This document shows positions 8,612-16,167 of a stretch of 64,000 nt of DNA, piece by piece (within the stretch, counting starts at the first letter, position 1; each line of letters starts with the position of its first letter). Source of the stretch: CAYJRR01 sp964372275 [NCBI: uncultured bacterium] (GTDB lineage Bacteria > CAYJRR01). The translations under genes and the position numbers were made by a program. The DNA lies in NCBI GenBank assembly GCA_964372275.1, contig CAYJRR010000001.1, positions 10,260-74,259 on the forward strand, written 5' to 3'. The notes beneath the pieces are model-generated. The model did not search any database. It worked only from the letters and a program-made list of their open reading frames with translations, and was not told the origin of the DNA.

Positions 8612-9112
8612 TCACGCCCGGACGGGAGCGGCGCGGCGGACGCGTTTCTCGGCCCCGGCGTAGAGCAGCCCGAGCGGGATGCCGTAGAAGAACGCGTGCA
8701 TCGTCGCCTGCATCAGCTGCGGCGCGTCGAGGAACCACGGGTAGACCAGGCGCGCGACGATCTGGAAGTTCACGAACCACAGGGCGACCCCGTAGAGCAG
8801 ACCGATCCCGATCTGCCGTCCGGGCTGCGTCTTCGCCTCGGCCGGAAGCCGCGCCGCGAGGAGTGTGTAGATCGCGCCGAACACCCCGGAGAACGCGAGA
8901 TGCATCGCCGTCCCAACGACGACCGCGGTGCCCAGCGGCGTCGCCTCCAGCGCCGCCCGCCCGAGCAGCGTGCTGGCGAACATCCGGATCGGCATCAGCG
9001 CCGGCTGCTCCATCATCGAGGCGCCGACCATCTCCACGATCCCGAAGATCACGCCGGCCACGATCCCCAGGCCGACGCCCTCCTTCACCGTCCGTCCGTT
9101 CTGCACCGCCAT
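8612..9112 (-). CDS. Four-helix membrane protein of unknown function
   Basis: 166 residues; the start is supported by GGAGG upstream of ATG 9112. It has four predicted membrane helices (LGIVAGVIFGIVEMVGA, AVVVGTAMHLAFSGVFGAIYTLL, IGIGLLYGVALWFVNFQIV, ATMHAFFYGIPLGLLYAG) and a basic C-terminus. The pattern recalls small conserved proteins in metal-resistance or envelope loci, but I do not recognise a family. It is transcribed away from merR. A perfect inverted repeat lies between the two genes. Confidence 0.65.
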   Translation of the reverse strand: MAVQNGRTVKEGVGLGIVAGVIFGIVEMVGASMMEQPALMPIRMFASTLLGRAALEATPLGTAVVVGTAMHLAFSGVFGAIYTLLAARLPAEAKTQPGRQIGIGLLYGVALWFVNFQIVARLVYPWFLDAPQLMQATMHAFFYGIPLGLLYAGAEKRVRRAAPVRA

Positions 9113-9120
9113 CGCCCCTC

Positions 9121-9138
9121 CCCGAGGGTCCCCTCGGG
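9121..9138. other. Perfect 7-bp inverted repeat between divergent genes
   Basis: CCCGAGG-GTCC-CCTCGGG lies 8 nt upstream of the membrane-protein start and 37 bp before the merR -35. It may be an operator or a leader hairpin; no protein is known to bind it. Confidence 0.4.
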
Positions 9139-9174
9139 TCTGCCCTTGCGCACGATTCGCGGGGAAGAAAGTGC

Positions 9175-9205
9175 TTGAATCGGTACCTTGGTACAGGGTT
9201 CAGAC
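9175..9205 (+). promoter_or_regulatory. MerR-type promoter/operator with 19-bp spacer
   Basis: TTGAAT (9175-9180), exactly 19 bp, then TCAGAC (9200-9205). The spacer holds GTACCTTGGTAC, the same GTAC-N4-GTAC dyad as the classical mer operator. Established knowledge: MerR activators untwist over-long 19-20 bp spacers. The merR ATG is 7 nt after the -10, implying a leaderless, autoregulated transcript. Confidence 0.8.
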
Positions 9206-9212
9206 TGGGGCC

Positions 9213-9641
9213 ATGGCGAGGAGCGCGACGGTGTGGCAGATCGGCCGGGTCGCCGCGGAGGCGGGGGTGAACGTGCAGACGCTCCGCTACTACGAACGCC
9301 GGGGCCTGCTCGCGCGTCCGGCACGGGCCCCGTCGGGCTTCCGTCTCTACGGGCCGGACGCGGTGGCGACGATCCGCTTCATCAAGCGCGCGCAGGAGCT
9401 CGGCTTCTCGCTCGCCGAGACCGAGGAGCTGCTTCGACTCAAGGACGACCGCCGCTCCCCCTGCGCCGAGGTGCGGGCAGCCGCCCGCGCCAAGATCGAG
9501 GAGATCGACGGCAAGCTGAAGACGCTGCGCGCCATGAAGCGGGCGCTCGCGCTGCTCGAGCGAACCTGCGCCCGCCAGGGAACGGCCCGGCGGTGCCCGA
9601 TCCTGGAGGCGATCGGGTTTCCGGTCGGGGGCCGGACGTGA
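9213..9641 (+). CDS. merR: MerR, mercury-responsive regulator
   Basis: 142 residues. The helix-turn-helix reads IGRVAAEAGVNVQTLRYYERRGLL, followed by SGFRLYGPDAV. The three Hg(II)-binding Cys of MerR are all present with canonical spacing: C84 (SPCAEV), C119 (RTCARQ) and C128 (RRCPIL), equal to C82/C117/C126 of Tn501 MerR shifted by two. This distinguishes it from ZntR, CueR and CadR. It controls the downstream same-strand metal locus and probably itself through the 19-bp-spacer promoter. Its TGA overlaps the next GTG (GTGA). Neither MerA nor canonical MerT/MerP is present in the window. Confidence 0.93.
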   Translation: MARSATVWQIGRVAAEAGVNVQTLRYYERRGLLARPARAPSGFRLYGPDAVATIRFIKRAQELGFSLAETEELLRLKDDRRSPCAEVRAAARAKIEEIDGKLKTLRAMKRALALLERTCARQGTARRCPILEAIGFPVGGRT

Positions 9642-10351
9642 GGGTGCAGCTCGTCTACTTCGGCGGATGCCCGCACGTCGACGCCACGCGCGACGCGCTC
9701 CGGCGCGCGCTCGCCGTGTGCGGACAGCCGCCGTCGTTCGAGGAGGTCGACGTCGACGCCCCCGGCACGCCTCCGTCCCATCGTCGATTCGGTTCGCCGG
9801 CGATCGTCGTCGACGGGGTCGACCTGTTCGGCGATGGATCGGCCGCCGGATGCGCCTGCCGGATCTACGGCAACGGCCCGAAGTCGGGCGCGCCGGGGGT
9901 GGCGGCGATCACGGCGGCTCTCCGCGCACGGATGCGACGGCCGCACTGGATCGCTTCGGTCGCGCATCTTCCCGGCGCCCTTCTTCCGCTCCTCCCGGCG
10001 GCCTCGTGCCCCTTCTGCGTCGCCGCGTACGCCGGCGTGCTGTCGTCGGTTGGGCTCGGCTTCCTCCTGACCGAGCGGGTGGTCGTGCCGCTGATCGTCG
10101 CGTTCCTCCTCACGAGCCTCGCCAGCGTCGCCTGGGCGACCCGCGGTCATCGAAAAGTGGGGCCGCTGTTCGCAACGGCCCTCGGGTCCGGGGCCGTCGT
10201 CGCGGGCCGCCTGGTATGGACGTTCGAGCCGGCCGTCTACGCCGGGGTGGTGCTGCTGGTCGCCGCCTCGCTCTGGAACCTTTGGCTGAAGCGGCCGAAC
10301 CCGACGCCGCTCATCCGTCTCGGCTCGACACCGTCCCAAGGAACCCGGTAA
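9638..10351 (+). CDS. Thioredoxin-like domain fused to MerC/MerT-like membrane domain
   Basis: 237 residues. Residues 1-100 form a small thioredoxin-like domain (VQLVYFGGCPHVDATRDAL with C11, then GSPAIVVDGVDLFG, then GCACRIYGNG) of the type often mis-named 'alkylmercury lyase' next to merR genes. Residues 105-225 contain three to four membrane helices, including LPAASCPFCVAAYAGVLSSVGLGFL with a Cys pair in the membrane, as in MerC/MerT mercuric transporters. The fusion would bind Hg(II) or another thiophilic metal at the N-terminal Cys and pass it through the membrane Cys pair; this is inferred. GTG 9638 overlaps the merR stop, and GTG 9644 is possible. Confidence 0.8.
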   Translation: MRVQLVYFGGCPHVDATRDALRRALAVCGQPPSFEEVDVDAPGTPPSHRRFGSPAIVVDGVDLFGDGSAAGCACRIYGNGPKSGAPGVAAITAALRARMRRPHWIASVAHLPGALLPLLPAASCPFCVAAYAGVLSSVGLGFLLTERVVVPLIVAFLLTSLASVAWATRGHRKVGPLFATALGSGAVVAGRLVWTFEPAVYAGVVLLVAASLWNLWLKRPNPTPLIRLGSTPSQGTR

Positions 10352-10371
10352 TAACTCCCACGGAGGTCCGT

Positions 10372-10575
10372 ATGAAGAAGGTCGTCGTCGGAGTCCTGTT
10401 CGCGCTCTCCCTTGCCGGCTGCGCGGCGAAGTCGGCCCGCATCGCCGCGAACTGTCCGCTCGCCGGCACGGCGGCGTGCCCGCTCACGAGCTGCCCGCTC
10501 GCCGGCACCCCCGAGTGTCCGCTGAAGAAGGCGTCCTGCTGCGCGGCCGGCGGCGCGGTCGCCGAGGCGAGGTAG
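10372..10575 (+). CDS. Small Cys-rich lipoprotein with CPL repeats
   Basis: 67 residues with a GGAGG Shine-Dalgarno. The signal peptide ends LSLAGC (lipobox Cys17). The mature part carries six more Cys, four of them in repeated 'CPL' units (C28, C36, C41, C49) separated by short Ala/Gly/Thr spacers, and then a CC pair (56-57). It is small, soluble after export and membrane-anchored. Seven Cys in 67 residues within a MerR-controlled locus point to a periplasmic thiol sponge for Hg(II) or similar metals. I do not know a named family. Confidence 0.8.
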   Translation: MKKVVVGVLFALSLAGCAAKSARIAANCPLAGTAACPLTSCPLAGTPECPLKKASCCAAGGAVAEAR

Positions 10576-10584
10576 GAGGGGCGC

Positions 10585-10950
10585 ATGACCACGACTCGAC
10601 GGACCTTCCTGCTGACCGCCCTCGCCTTTTGCGCCGGCGCCGCCGACACGCCGCCCCGCCGGCTGGAACCGTGGGAGCCGATCGACCCGACCTTCACCGG
10701 CTGCGAAGGGGGCTGAGGGCGGCGCGCACGCGGCCGGTCGGCCGACGTCCAGGAGCAACCCGGTGCGGCGGTCGGCGATCGCGCCTACTGCGTGGTGAGC
10801 GGGGTCGTCTTTTCCGTGAAGGACGCGAGCCCCTCGGCCGCGCTCGACGGGCGCACGATCTACTTCTGCTGCCAGGGCTGCGCCGACTGGTTCACCCTGC
10901 ACCGCGACGAGGTCCTCGCCGCCCGCGGACTCGCCCCGCGGGTCGATTGA
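10585..10950 (+). CDS. Putative selenoprotein with C-E-G-G-U motif and YHS/TRASH-like C-terminus
   Basis: 121 residues if TGA 10714-10716 is read as Sec44. ATG 10585 follows AGGAGGGG. The N-terminus TTTRRTFLLTALAF is a Tat-type signal. Residues 36-45 read TFTGCEGGUG (C40, U44). After the TGA the frame stays open for 77 codons and encodes a metal-binding domain: YCVVSGVVFSV (C69), then IYFCCQGCADWF (C95, C96, C99), as in YHS/TRASH domains that bind soft metals. It stops at TGA 10948. A SECIS-like hairpin follows 12 nt after the TGA. Without recoding this would be a 43-residue fragment plus an orphan domain without a start. It lies in a MerR-controlled array; selenolate binds Hg(II) extremely tightly, so a role in Hg capture is an attractive inference. 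Confidence 0.75.
10728..10748 (+). promoter_or_regulatory. Candidate bacterial SECIS hairpin
   Basis: Upper stem CGGCC/GGCCG around a GGTC loop (10736-10739); lower stem ACG/CGT with one bulged A (10745). The loop begins 19 nt after the TGA. E. coli fdhF has the same loop core, nearly the same distance and also a bulged base in the stem. The GC-rich background makes chance stems possible. Confidence 0.6.
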
Positions 10951-10982
10951 CGCCCCGTGATTCCGGTGATGTGGTGCGGCCG

Positions 10983-11486
10983 GTGAAACGCGTCGCGAGA
11001 GCCGTTCGAGCGTCGACCTGCCTGGTCGCGCTGATGGGCGGGCAGGCGAGCGCCGTCGCCCATTTCGCGGCGCACGACCGGCCGCACCTCCACGAGGCGG
11101 ACGGCTCGACGGTCTGGTTGGACGGTTCGGCGCCGATCGATCCGGCGCAGCCGCTCGACGTCCGTGCCCTCTACCTCCGGCTCGCGTCCCAGATCGGCGC
11201 GAGCCACGCGCACGCCGACGCGCCGCACGACCACGATCACGGCGACGCGCACGGGGACGGCGACGACGGCGGCGACCACCCTGGCGACGACGGCGCTCCG
11301 TCCTCCCGACATCACGAGGCCCGCGGACCGTTGCACTTCGCGGGTGTCTCTCTTCCGACCGTGCACTCGGTCTTTTCGGCGCAGCTCGCGCCATCGCGAC
11401 CGCTGCGGACGCCCGAGCCCGCACGCGCCGCGGTGACGGACCGCGTCGAACCCGGAGCGCCGCGGGGACCACCCCCAGGCCGGTAG
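10983..11486 (+). CDS. Exported His/Asp-rich protein
   Basis: About 167 residues; the start is uncertain (GTG 10983, with GTG 10974 and 10971 in frame and no clear Shine-Dalgarno). An N-terminal signal peptide (CLVALMGGQASAVA) leads to a domain with several His (HFAAHDRPHLHEADGS). A stretch near residues 77-105 is almost entirely His, Asp and Gly (HAHADAPHDHDHGDAHGD). Such runs chelate zinc, nickel, copper or cobalt. It sits directly upstream of a TonB-dependent receptor, an arrangement seen with metal-uptake receptors of the ZnuD type. It is probably a periplasmic metal buffer or delivery protein. The family is unknown. Confidence 0.7.
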   Translation: MKRVARAVRASTCLVALMGGQASAVAHFAAHDRPHLHEADGSTVWLDGSAPIDPAQPLDVRALYLRLASQIGASHAHADAPHDHDHGDAHGDGDDGGDHPGDDGAPSSRHHEARGPLHFAGVSLPTVHSVFSAQLAPSRPLRTPEPARAAVTDRVEPGAPRGPPPGR

Positions 11487-11538
11487 CGCGGTCCGTTGAG
11501 CGCTCCACCGGTTCGGCCCCCCTCCTCGAGGTCCGTCG

Positions 11539-13701
11539 ATGCACCGACTCGTGTCGGCAGGCGTCTGCCTGCTCGCGATCTTCCGTCTAACGTCCGCTGC
11601 CGGCAGAGAGACCGGCCCGGAACCGTCGCCGCCGACGGACCCGGCAGGATCCCCGACCCCGACGGCGACTGCCGCGCCCATCGCCGAGGCGAAGGCCGAG
11701 GAGCTGGTCGTCACCGCCCGGAAGCCGCTTCAAGCGGCGAGCTCGAAGGAGGTCCGCGATCGCGACTTCCTCCTTCGGCCGCACCCCCGACCGGCCGACG
11801 TGCTGATGGTGACGCCGGGTCTCTACGTCGTGCAGCACGCCGGAGGCGGCAAGGCGAACCAATATTTCCTCCGCGGGTTCGACGCCGATCACGGGACCGA
11901 CGTGGCCCTGTCGGTCGACGGCGTCCCGGTCAACATGGTCAGCCACGGTCACGGGCAGGGGTATGCCGACCTCAACTGGTTGATCCCCGAGGTGGTCGAG
12001 ACGATCGAGGTGTCGAAAGGCCCCTACGACGCCTCCCACGGCGATTTCGCCACCGCGGGCGCCGTCAACCTGGTGACGCGCGAGGGGTTCGAGGCTCACC
12101 GGGTCTCCGTCGGCGGAGGGATGTTCGGCACCTACCGCACGCTGCTGGTGACGAGCCCGACGATCCCCGGCTGGAAGCCGTTCGTCGCCGTCGAGCTCCA
12201 CGGCACCGACGGCCCCTTCGACCGTCCGGAGCGCCTGCAACGATTCGGTCTGTTCGGAAAGGTCTCGCGCGAGCTCGAGGGGGGATCCTCGTTGTCGCTG
12301 GCGGCCACGGGGTACGGCGCGGGCTGGAACGCCTCCGGGCAGATCCCGTTGCGCGAACTCCGCCGCGGCGACCTGGACCGGTTCGGGACCGTCGACGAGA
12401 CCGAGGGCGGCAACTCGGAGCGCTACAGCCTCTACGGCTCCTGGAGGGCCCGCGGCGCGGCCGGAGACGAGATGGAGCTCTTGGCCTATGCCGCGTCGTA
12501 CCGCCTGAGCCTCTTCTCGAACTTCACCTTCTTCCGCCGCGATCGGGTGAACGGCGACCAGATCGAGCAGCAGGACCGGCGGACCCTGTTCGGCGTCGCC
12601 GGTCGCTGGCGCCGGCAGCGGTTGATCGGGGCGACCGTCTTCGACACGACGCTCGGCTTCCGCACCCGCACCGACCGCATCGAGAACGGCCTTTACCGCG
12701 ACCGGGAGCGGGAACGGATGGCGACCGTCGTCGACGCGTCGATCGACGAAGCGTCGCTGGGGGTCCACGCGCAAGAGGAGATCGTCTGGACGCCGTGGCT
12801 TCGCACCGTGGTCGGCGGGCGCGTCGATCGCGTCGACTTCCGGGTCGACGACCGTCTCGAGGATCTCTCGACGCAGGAGACGCGCACCTCCGGCGTGGCG
12901 CAGAAGACGCTCCTCAGCCCCAAGGCGTCGGCGATCCTCTCGCCGCTCCGCGACACCGACCTCTTCCTGAACGTCGGCACCGGATTCCATTCAAACGACG
13001 CCCGCGGCGTGGTGCGCGGGCAGGATGCCGTCACGCCGCTCACGCGCGCGATCGGCTACGAGCTCGGCGCGCGGACCCGTCTCCTCGACCGCGTCGACCT
13101 GGCCGCCGCCCTGTTCCGGATCGATCTCGACAGCGAGATCGTGTGGGTCGGCGATGAAGGGGTCACCGAGGCGAGCGGGGCGACGCGCCGCGACGGCGTC
13201 GAGATCGAAGCGCGCGCGCGCCTCCTGCCGTGGCTCTTCGCCGATGCCGACGCCAACTTCGTTCGCGCGGAGTTCACGCGGAACCCGGGGAACGCCGACG
13301 CCGTCGCACTCGCGCCGACGCGCCTGGTATCGGGAGGGATCTCGGCCCGGCATCCCGCCGGCTGGTACGGCCGCCTGGGCGCCCTGCACATCGGCGACCG
13401 TCCCGCGACCGAAGACCGCTTCCTGACCGCCGAAGGGTTCACCCGTGTCGACCTCTCCGCCGGCTACCGTCGCGGCCGCTGGGAGGTCTCCACGTCGGTG
13501 CAGAACCTGACGAACACCGAATGGCGGGAGGCCCAGTTCGCCACCGTCTCCCGTCTGGCGGACGAAGAGACCGCCGCCGACTGCCCGCCCGGCACGCGCG
13601 CCCGCGCCGACGGCGGCGGCGCCTTCGACGGCTGCGAAGACCTCCACTTCACCCCCGGCGCCCCGATCAACGTCCAGGCGACCGCGACGCTCCACTTCTG
13701 A
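11539..13701 (+). CDS. TonB-dependent outer-membrane receptor
   Basis: 720 residues. A signal peptide and Pro/Thr-rich linker are followed by a TonB-box-like EELVVTARK. The plug domain (about residues 70-180) contains RGFDADHGTDVALSVDGVPVNM and VETIEVSKGPYDASHGDFATAGAVNLVTR. A 22-stranded barrel follows and ends in an aromatic strand (NVQATATLHF). The plug loop VSHGHGQGYADLNWL is His-rich, as in metal-uptake receptors. Two Cys near the C-terminus (DCPPG, DGCEDL) probably form a loop disulfide. It closes the same-strand array that starts at merR. The substrate is most likely a metal or metal complex, but which one is unknown. Confidence 0.9.
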   Translation: MHRLVSAGVCLLAIFRLTSAAGRETGPEPSPPTDPAGSPTPTATAAPIAEAKAEELVVTARKPLQAASSKEVRDRDFLLRPHPRPADVLMVTPGLYVVQHAGGGKANQYFLRGFDADHGTDVALSVDGVPVNMVSHGHGQGYADLNWLIPEVVETIEVSKGPYDASHGDFATAGAVNLVTREGFEAHRVSVGGGMFGTYRTLLVTSPTIPGWKPFVAVELHGTDGPFDRPERLQRFGLFGKVSRELEGGSSLSLAATGYGAGWNASGQIPLRELRRGDLDRFGTVDETEGGNSERYSLYGSWRARGAAGDEMELLAYAASYRLSLFSNFTFFRRDRVNGDQIEQQDRRTLFGVAGRWRRQRLIGATVFDTTLGFRTRTDRIENGLYRDRERERMATVVDASIDEASLGVHAQEEIVWTPWLRTVVGGRVDRVDFRVDDRLEDLSTQETRTSGVAQKTLLSPKASAILSPLRDTDLFLNVGTGFHSNDARGVVRGQDAVTPLTRAIGYELGARTRLLDRVDLAAALFRIDLDSEIVWVGDEGVTEASGATRRDGVEIEARARLLPWLFADADANFVRAEFTRNPGNADAVALAPTRLVSGGISARHPAGWYGRLGALHIGDRPATEDRFLTAEGFTRVDLSAGYRRGRWEVSTSVQNLTNTEWREAQFATVSRLADEETAADCPPGTRARADGGGAFDGCEDLHFTPGAPINVQATATLHF

Positions 13702-13740
13702 ACGCATGGTGGCCGGCCCGGATGCTCTAGAATCGGGCGG

Positions 13741-14892
13741 TTGGTCGGGCGCGTCCTCCGGTACGTCTTCGCGCGCGTCTACTTCCGGTGGACCCTACGG
13801 AAGCCGTTGCAGTTGCGCTCCCGGCGCCCCCGCCGCAAGGATCCCGAGATCCCCTACACCGGCTGCTTCTGGTCGGGCCGCTGGTGGAAGGGGTACGTGG
13901 AGGGGATCCCCTTCGCGGTTCATCCGGTGGAGTTCCGCCGAGGGGGGATCCGTGGACAGCTCTTTCTGGGCGCCTTCGACTACGACTGGAACACCGGCTT
14001 CTTCCGGGACGGTGAAGGGGCGCCGCTCGTCCACGACGACGGTCTCACGCCACGCCCGCCGCACCCGGAGCTGGAGTGCGCCGCCGTCCACGACGCCGTG
14101 CCGCGGCTGAGCCCGGCCGTCCGGCACATCGCCTTCGGCCACCGCGGGATCGCCGTCTCCAAATACGGTCCGGCGTCCCTGGAGACCTTCCGTTCCGACC
14201 TCGATCTCCTCGCGGGCGTCGTGAAGGCGCTCCAGTCGCGCACCGATCCGCCGCTGGTGGCCGCCGTCGAGAGGGGCGACGTCGACCGGGCGCAGCGCCT
14301 CCTCGGCGCAGGGGAGGATCCGAATCGCGTCGGCCCCTTCCAACACACCCACCGCGCGTTCGGTCGCACGGGGTTCAAGGCGCCGCTGCACCTGGCGGCC
14401 GACGCCGGAAACACGGCGATGGTGCGCGCGCTCCTCGACGCCGGGGCCCGCCTGGAGGACGTGCCGTTGGCGCTGGCCTTCGCGATCGAGCACGGCCACC
14501 TCGATACGGCGCGTCTGCTCGCGACCCGGATCGCGAGACAAATGGAGTTCCATCGGAGCCTGGACTGCGTCCTCTGGCTGGCGCCACCGCCGCTGGACGA
14601 GACGAACGCGCTCGACCTTGCCAGTCGCAAAGGGAACCTGGAGATGGTCCGGATGCTCCTCGAGGCGGGAGCGAGCCCGTCGGCGGCACCGCGTTTCCGG
14701 GGGATCGCCTACCCGAATCTCGACCCGTGGCGCAGCGCCGCCGGGCCGGACCGACAGGCGATTCGCGAGGCGATCACCGTCGCCCGGGTCGGCCGGTCGC
14801 CCGAAGGAGGACTCTCGCTGGCGACGACGTCCGGCGCCGCGGGCGCCTTGTCCCCTCCGGCCGCCGACGGCGCGCTCTCCCTGAAGCGCTAG
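13741..14892 (+). CDS. Ankyrin-repeat protein with SLA/GALS tail
   Basis: 383 residues from TTG 13741; TAGAAT (13728-13733) ends 7 nt upstream, suggesting a leaderless start. The N-terminal half (1-165) is a novel domain with several Trp/Tyr (GCFWSGRWWKGYVEG, GAFDYDWNTGFF). The C-terminal half contains ankyrin-type repeats: PLVAAVERGDVDRAQRLLGAGEDPN, APLHLAADAGNTAMVRALLDAGA and ALDLASRKGNLEMVRMLLEAGA. The last 30 residues carry the tail shared with three neighbours: GGLSLA, GALSPP, GALSLKR. It has no signal peptide and is probably cytoplasmic, mediating protein contacts. Its stop interlocks (CTAG) with the convergent gene. Confidence 0.75.
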   Translation: MVGRVLRYVFARVYFRWTLRKPLQLRSRRPRRKDPEIPYTGCFWSGRWWKGYVEGIPFAVHPVEFRRGGIRGQLFLGAFDYDWNTGFFRDGEGAPLVHDDGLTPRPPHPELECAAVHDAVPRLSPAVRHIAFGHRGIAVSKYGPASLETFRSDLDLLAGVVKALQSRTDPPLVAAVERGDVDRAQRLLGAGEDPNRVGPFQHTHRAFGRTGFKAPLHLAADAGNTAMVRALLDAGARLEDVPLALAFAIEHGHLDTARLLATRIARQMEFHRSLDCVLWLAPPPLDETNALDLASRKGNLEMVRMLLEAGASPSAAPRFRGIAYPNLDPWRSAAGPDRQAIREAITVARVGRSPEGGLSLATTSGAAGALSPPAADGALSLKR

Positions 14893-16130
14893 CGATCCAC
14901 GCCCTTCTTCGCGTCAGGCAGCGACAGCGCCGCCGCCGGGGCGGCGAGGGTGACCTGGCCGCCGGTGCCAGCGTCGGCGATCGCCAGGCTCCCGGCGTGG
15001 TCGTGGAGGATCCGTTCGGCCCGCTCGCGGACGCTGCCGGCGGCGCCCGTCTCGACCAGGTGACGGGCCGCGCGGTGGCGGACGCGGGGATCGGCGTCCT
15101 CCATCGCCCGTTCGCTCGTCGACCGCGCGAGGTTCGCCGCGGCGGTCGCGCCCCGAAGCAGCGCGTCGAGGTTCGCCAGCCGCACCCCCGGCTCCGGGTC
15201 GGCGAGGGCGTTGTGCGCGAGCCGGGAGAGGGGCCACGCCGCGTCGCCGTCCGATCCCGCGGGAAGGAGAGCGGTCAACGTCACCAGCTCGTCAACCATC
15301 CCCGGCAGTCCACGACCGCCGCCGCGCGAGGAGATCCGATGGCGCGCGCGCAGCCGCCCTCCCCCGACCACCACCCCGGCCTGCAACGCCTCCGCGAGCG
15401 CCATCCGCACCGGTCGGGTCAGCAGGGCGAGCGCCGTCGCCTCGTCGCCCCGAAGGAACGCGAGGTCGTCGAACGCGGCGTCGCCGGTGACGACCTGCTC
15501 CTTCCGCAACGCGGCGCGGAGCCCCGTCGTCGAGCCCTCGCGCTCGATCGCCAGGTCCCCCCATCGCGCGTCCCCCACCTCGACCCACGCCTCGCCCCCC
15601 TCCAGCGCGCGCAGAAGGACGGGAACGCCGCGAACCTCGCCGCGCGCCTCCGGCATCCGGAAGTAGCGCTGGCGCGTGGCAAGTCCCAGTCGATGCGAGG
15701 CCTCCGCCAGCGCGCGACCCGCCGCTCCGCCGAGCGCGCCGGCGTGCAGGAAGCCGGCGCCGACCGCCATCACCAGCAACCCGAACGCGAAGCCGACGAA
15801 TCGCGCGAAGATCCCGGCGCCCGACTCCTCCGGCATCGCCCCGGCGAGCATCAGCCCCATGCCGAAGACGAGCGCGCCGATGGTGATCCCGCCGTGCCCC
15901 GGCGTGAGGCGGACGAAGCTCCCCACGATCCCCCAGAGCCCGCCGACCACCATCAGGGCCGCCCCGATCGCGTGCGCCACCGTCCCGATCGGACCCAGCG
16001 GCGGTTCGATGTCGTGGTGGAGGACCCCCCAGACCCAGATCGATCCGAAGACGACTCCGAACAACCCGATGCAGCCCGCCCCCTGATTCAGCCCCGCCGC
16101 CTCGCCCTGGATCTGCTCGCGCCAGCCCAT
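14889..16130 (-). CDS. Membrane protein with HEAT-like C-terminal region and SLA/GALS tail
   Basis: 413 residues. The N-terminal 140 residues have four membrane helices (IGLFGVVFGSIWVWGVL, IGAALMVVGGLWGIVGSFV, ITIGALVFGMGLMLAGA, FVGFAFGLLVMAVGAGF). Then comes a cytoplasmic region with a beta-rich part (residues 160-215) and a helical part with HEAT-like units (RLAHNALADPEPGVRLANLDALLRG, AMEDADPRVRHRAARHLVE). The C-terminus repeats a short motif (SLAIADA, GQVTLAAP, AALSLP) resembling the tails of neighbouring genes. No enzyme motif was seen. Confidence 0.7.
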   Translation of the reverse strand: MGWREQIQGEAAGLNQGAGCIGLFGVVFGSIWVWGVLHHDIEPPLGPIGTVAHAIGAALMVVGGLWGIVGSFVRLTPGHGGITIGALVFGMGLMLAGAMPEESGAGIFARFVGFAFGLLVMAVGAGFLHAGALGGAAGRALAEASHRLGLATRQRYFRMPEARGEVRGVPVLLRALEGGEAWVEVGDARWGDLAIEREGSTTGLRAALRKEQVVTGDAAFDDLAFLRGDEATALALLTRPVRMALAEALQAGVVVGGGRLRARHRISSRGGGRGLPGMVDELVTLTALLPAGSDGDAAWPLSRLAHNALADPEPGVRLANLDALLRGATAAANLARSTSERAMEDADPRVRHRAARHLVETGAAGSVRERAERILHDHAGSLAIADAGTGGQVTLAAPAAALSLPDAKKGVDR

Positions 16131-16167
16131 CCGGGCGATACGATACTACCGGCCGTACAATCGATCG

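Noticed and set aside
9638-10351. Alkylmercury lyase (MerB)
   Set aside because: The N-terminal domain is a thioredoxin-like fold often given that name; the MerB catalytic Cys/Asp set is not seen.
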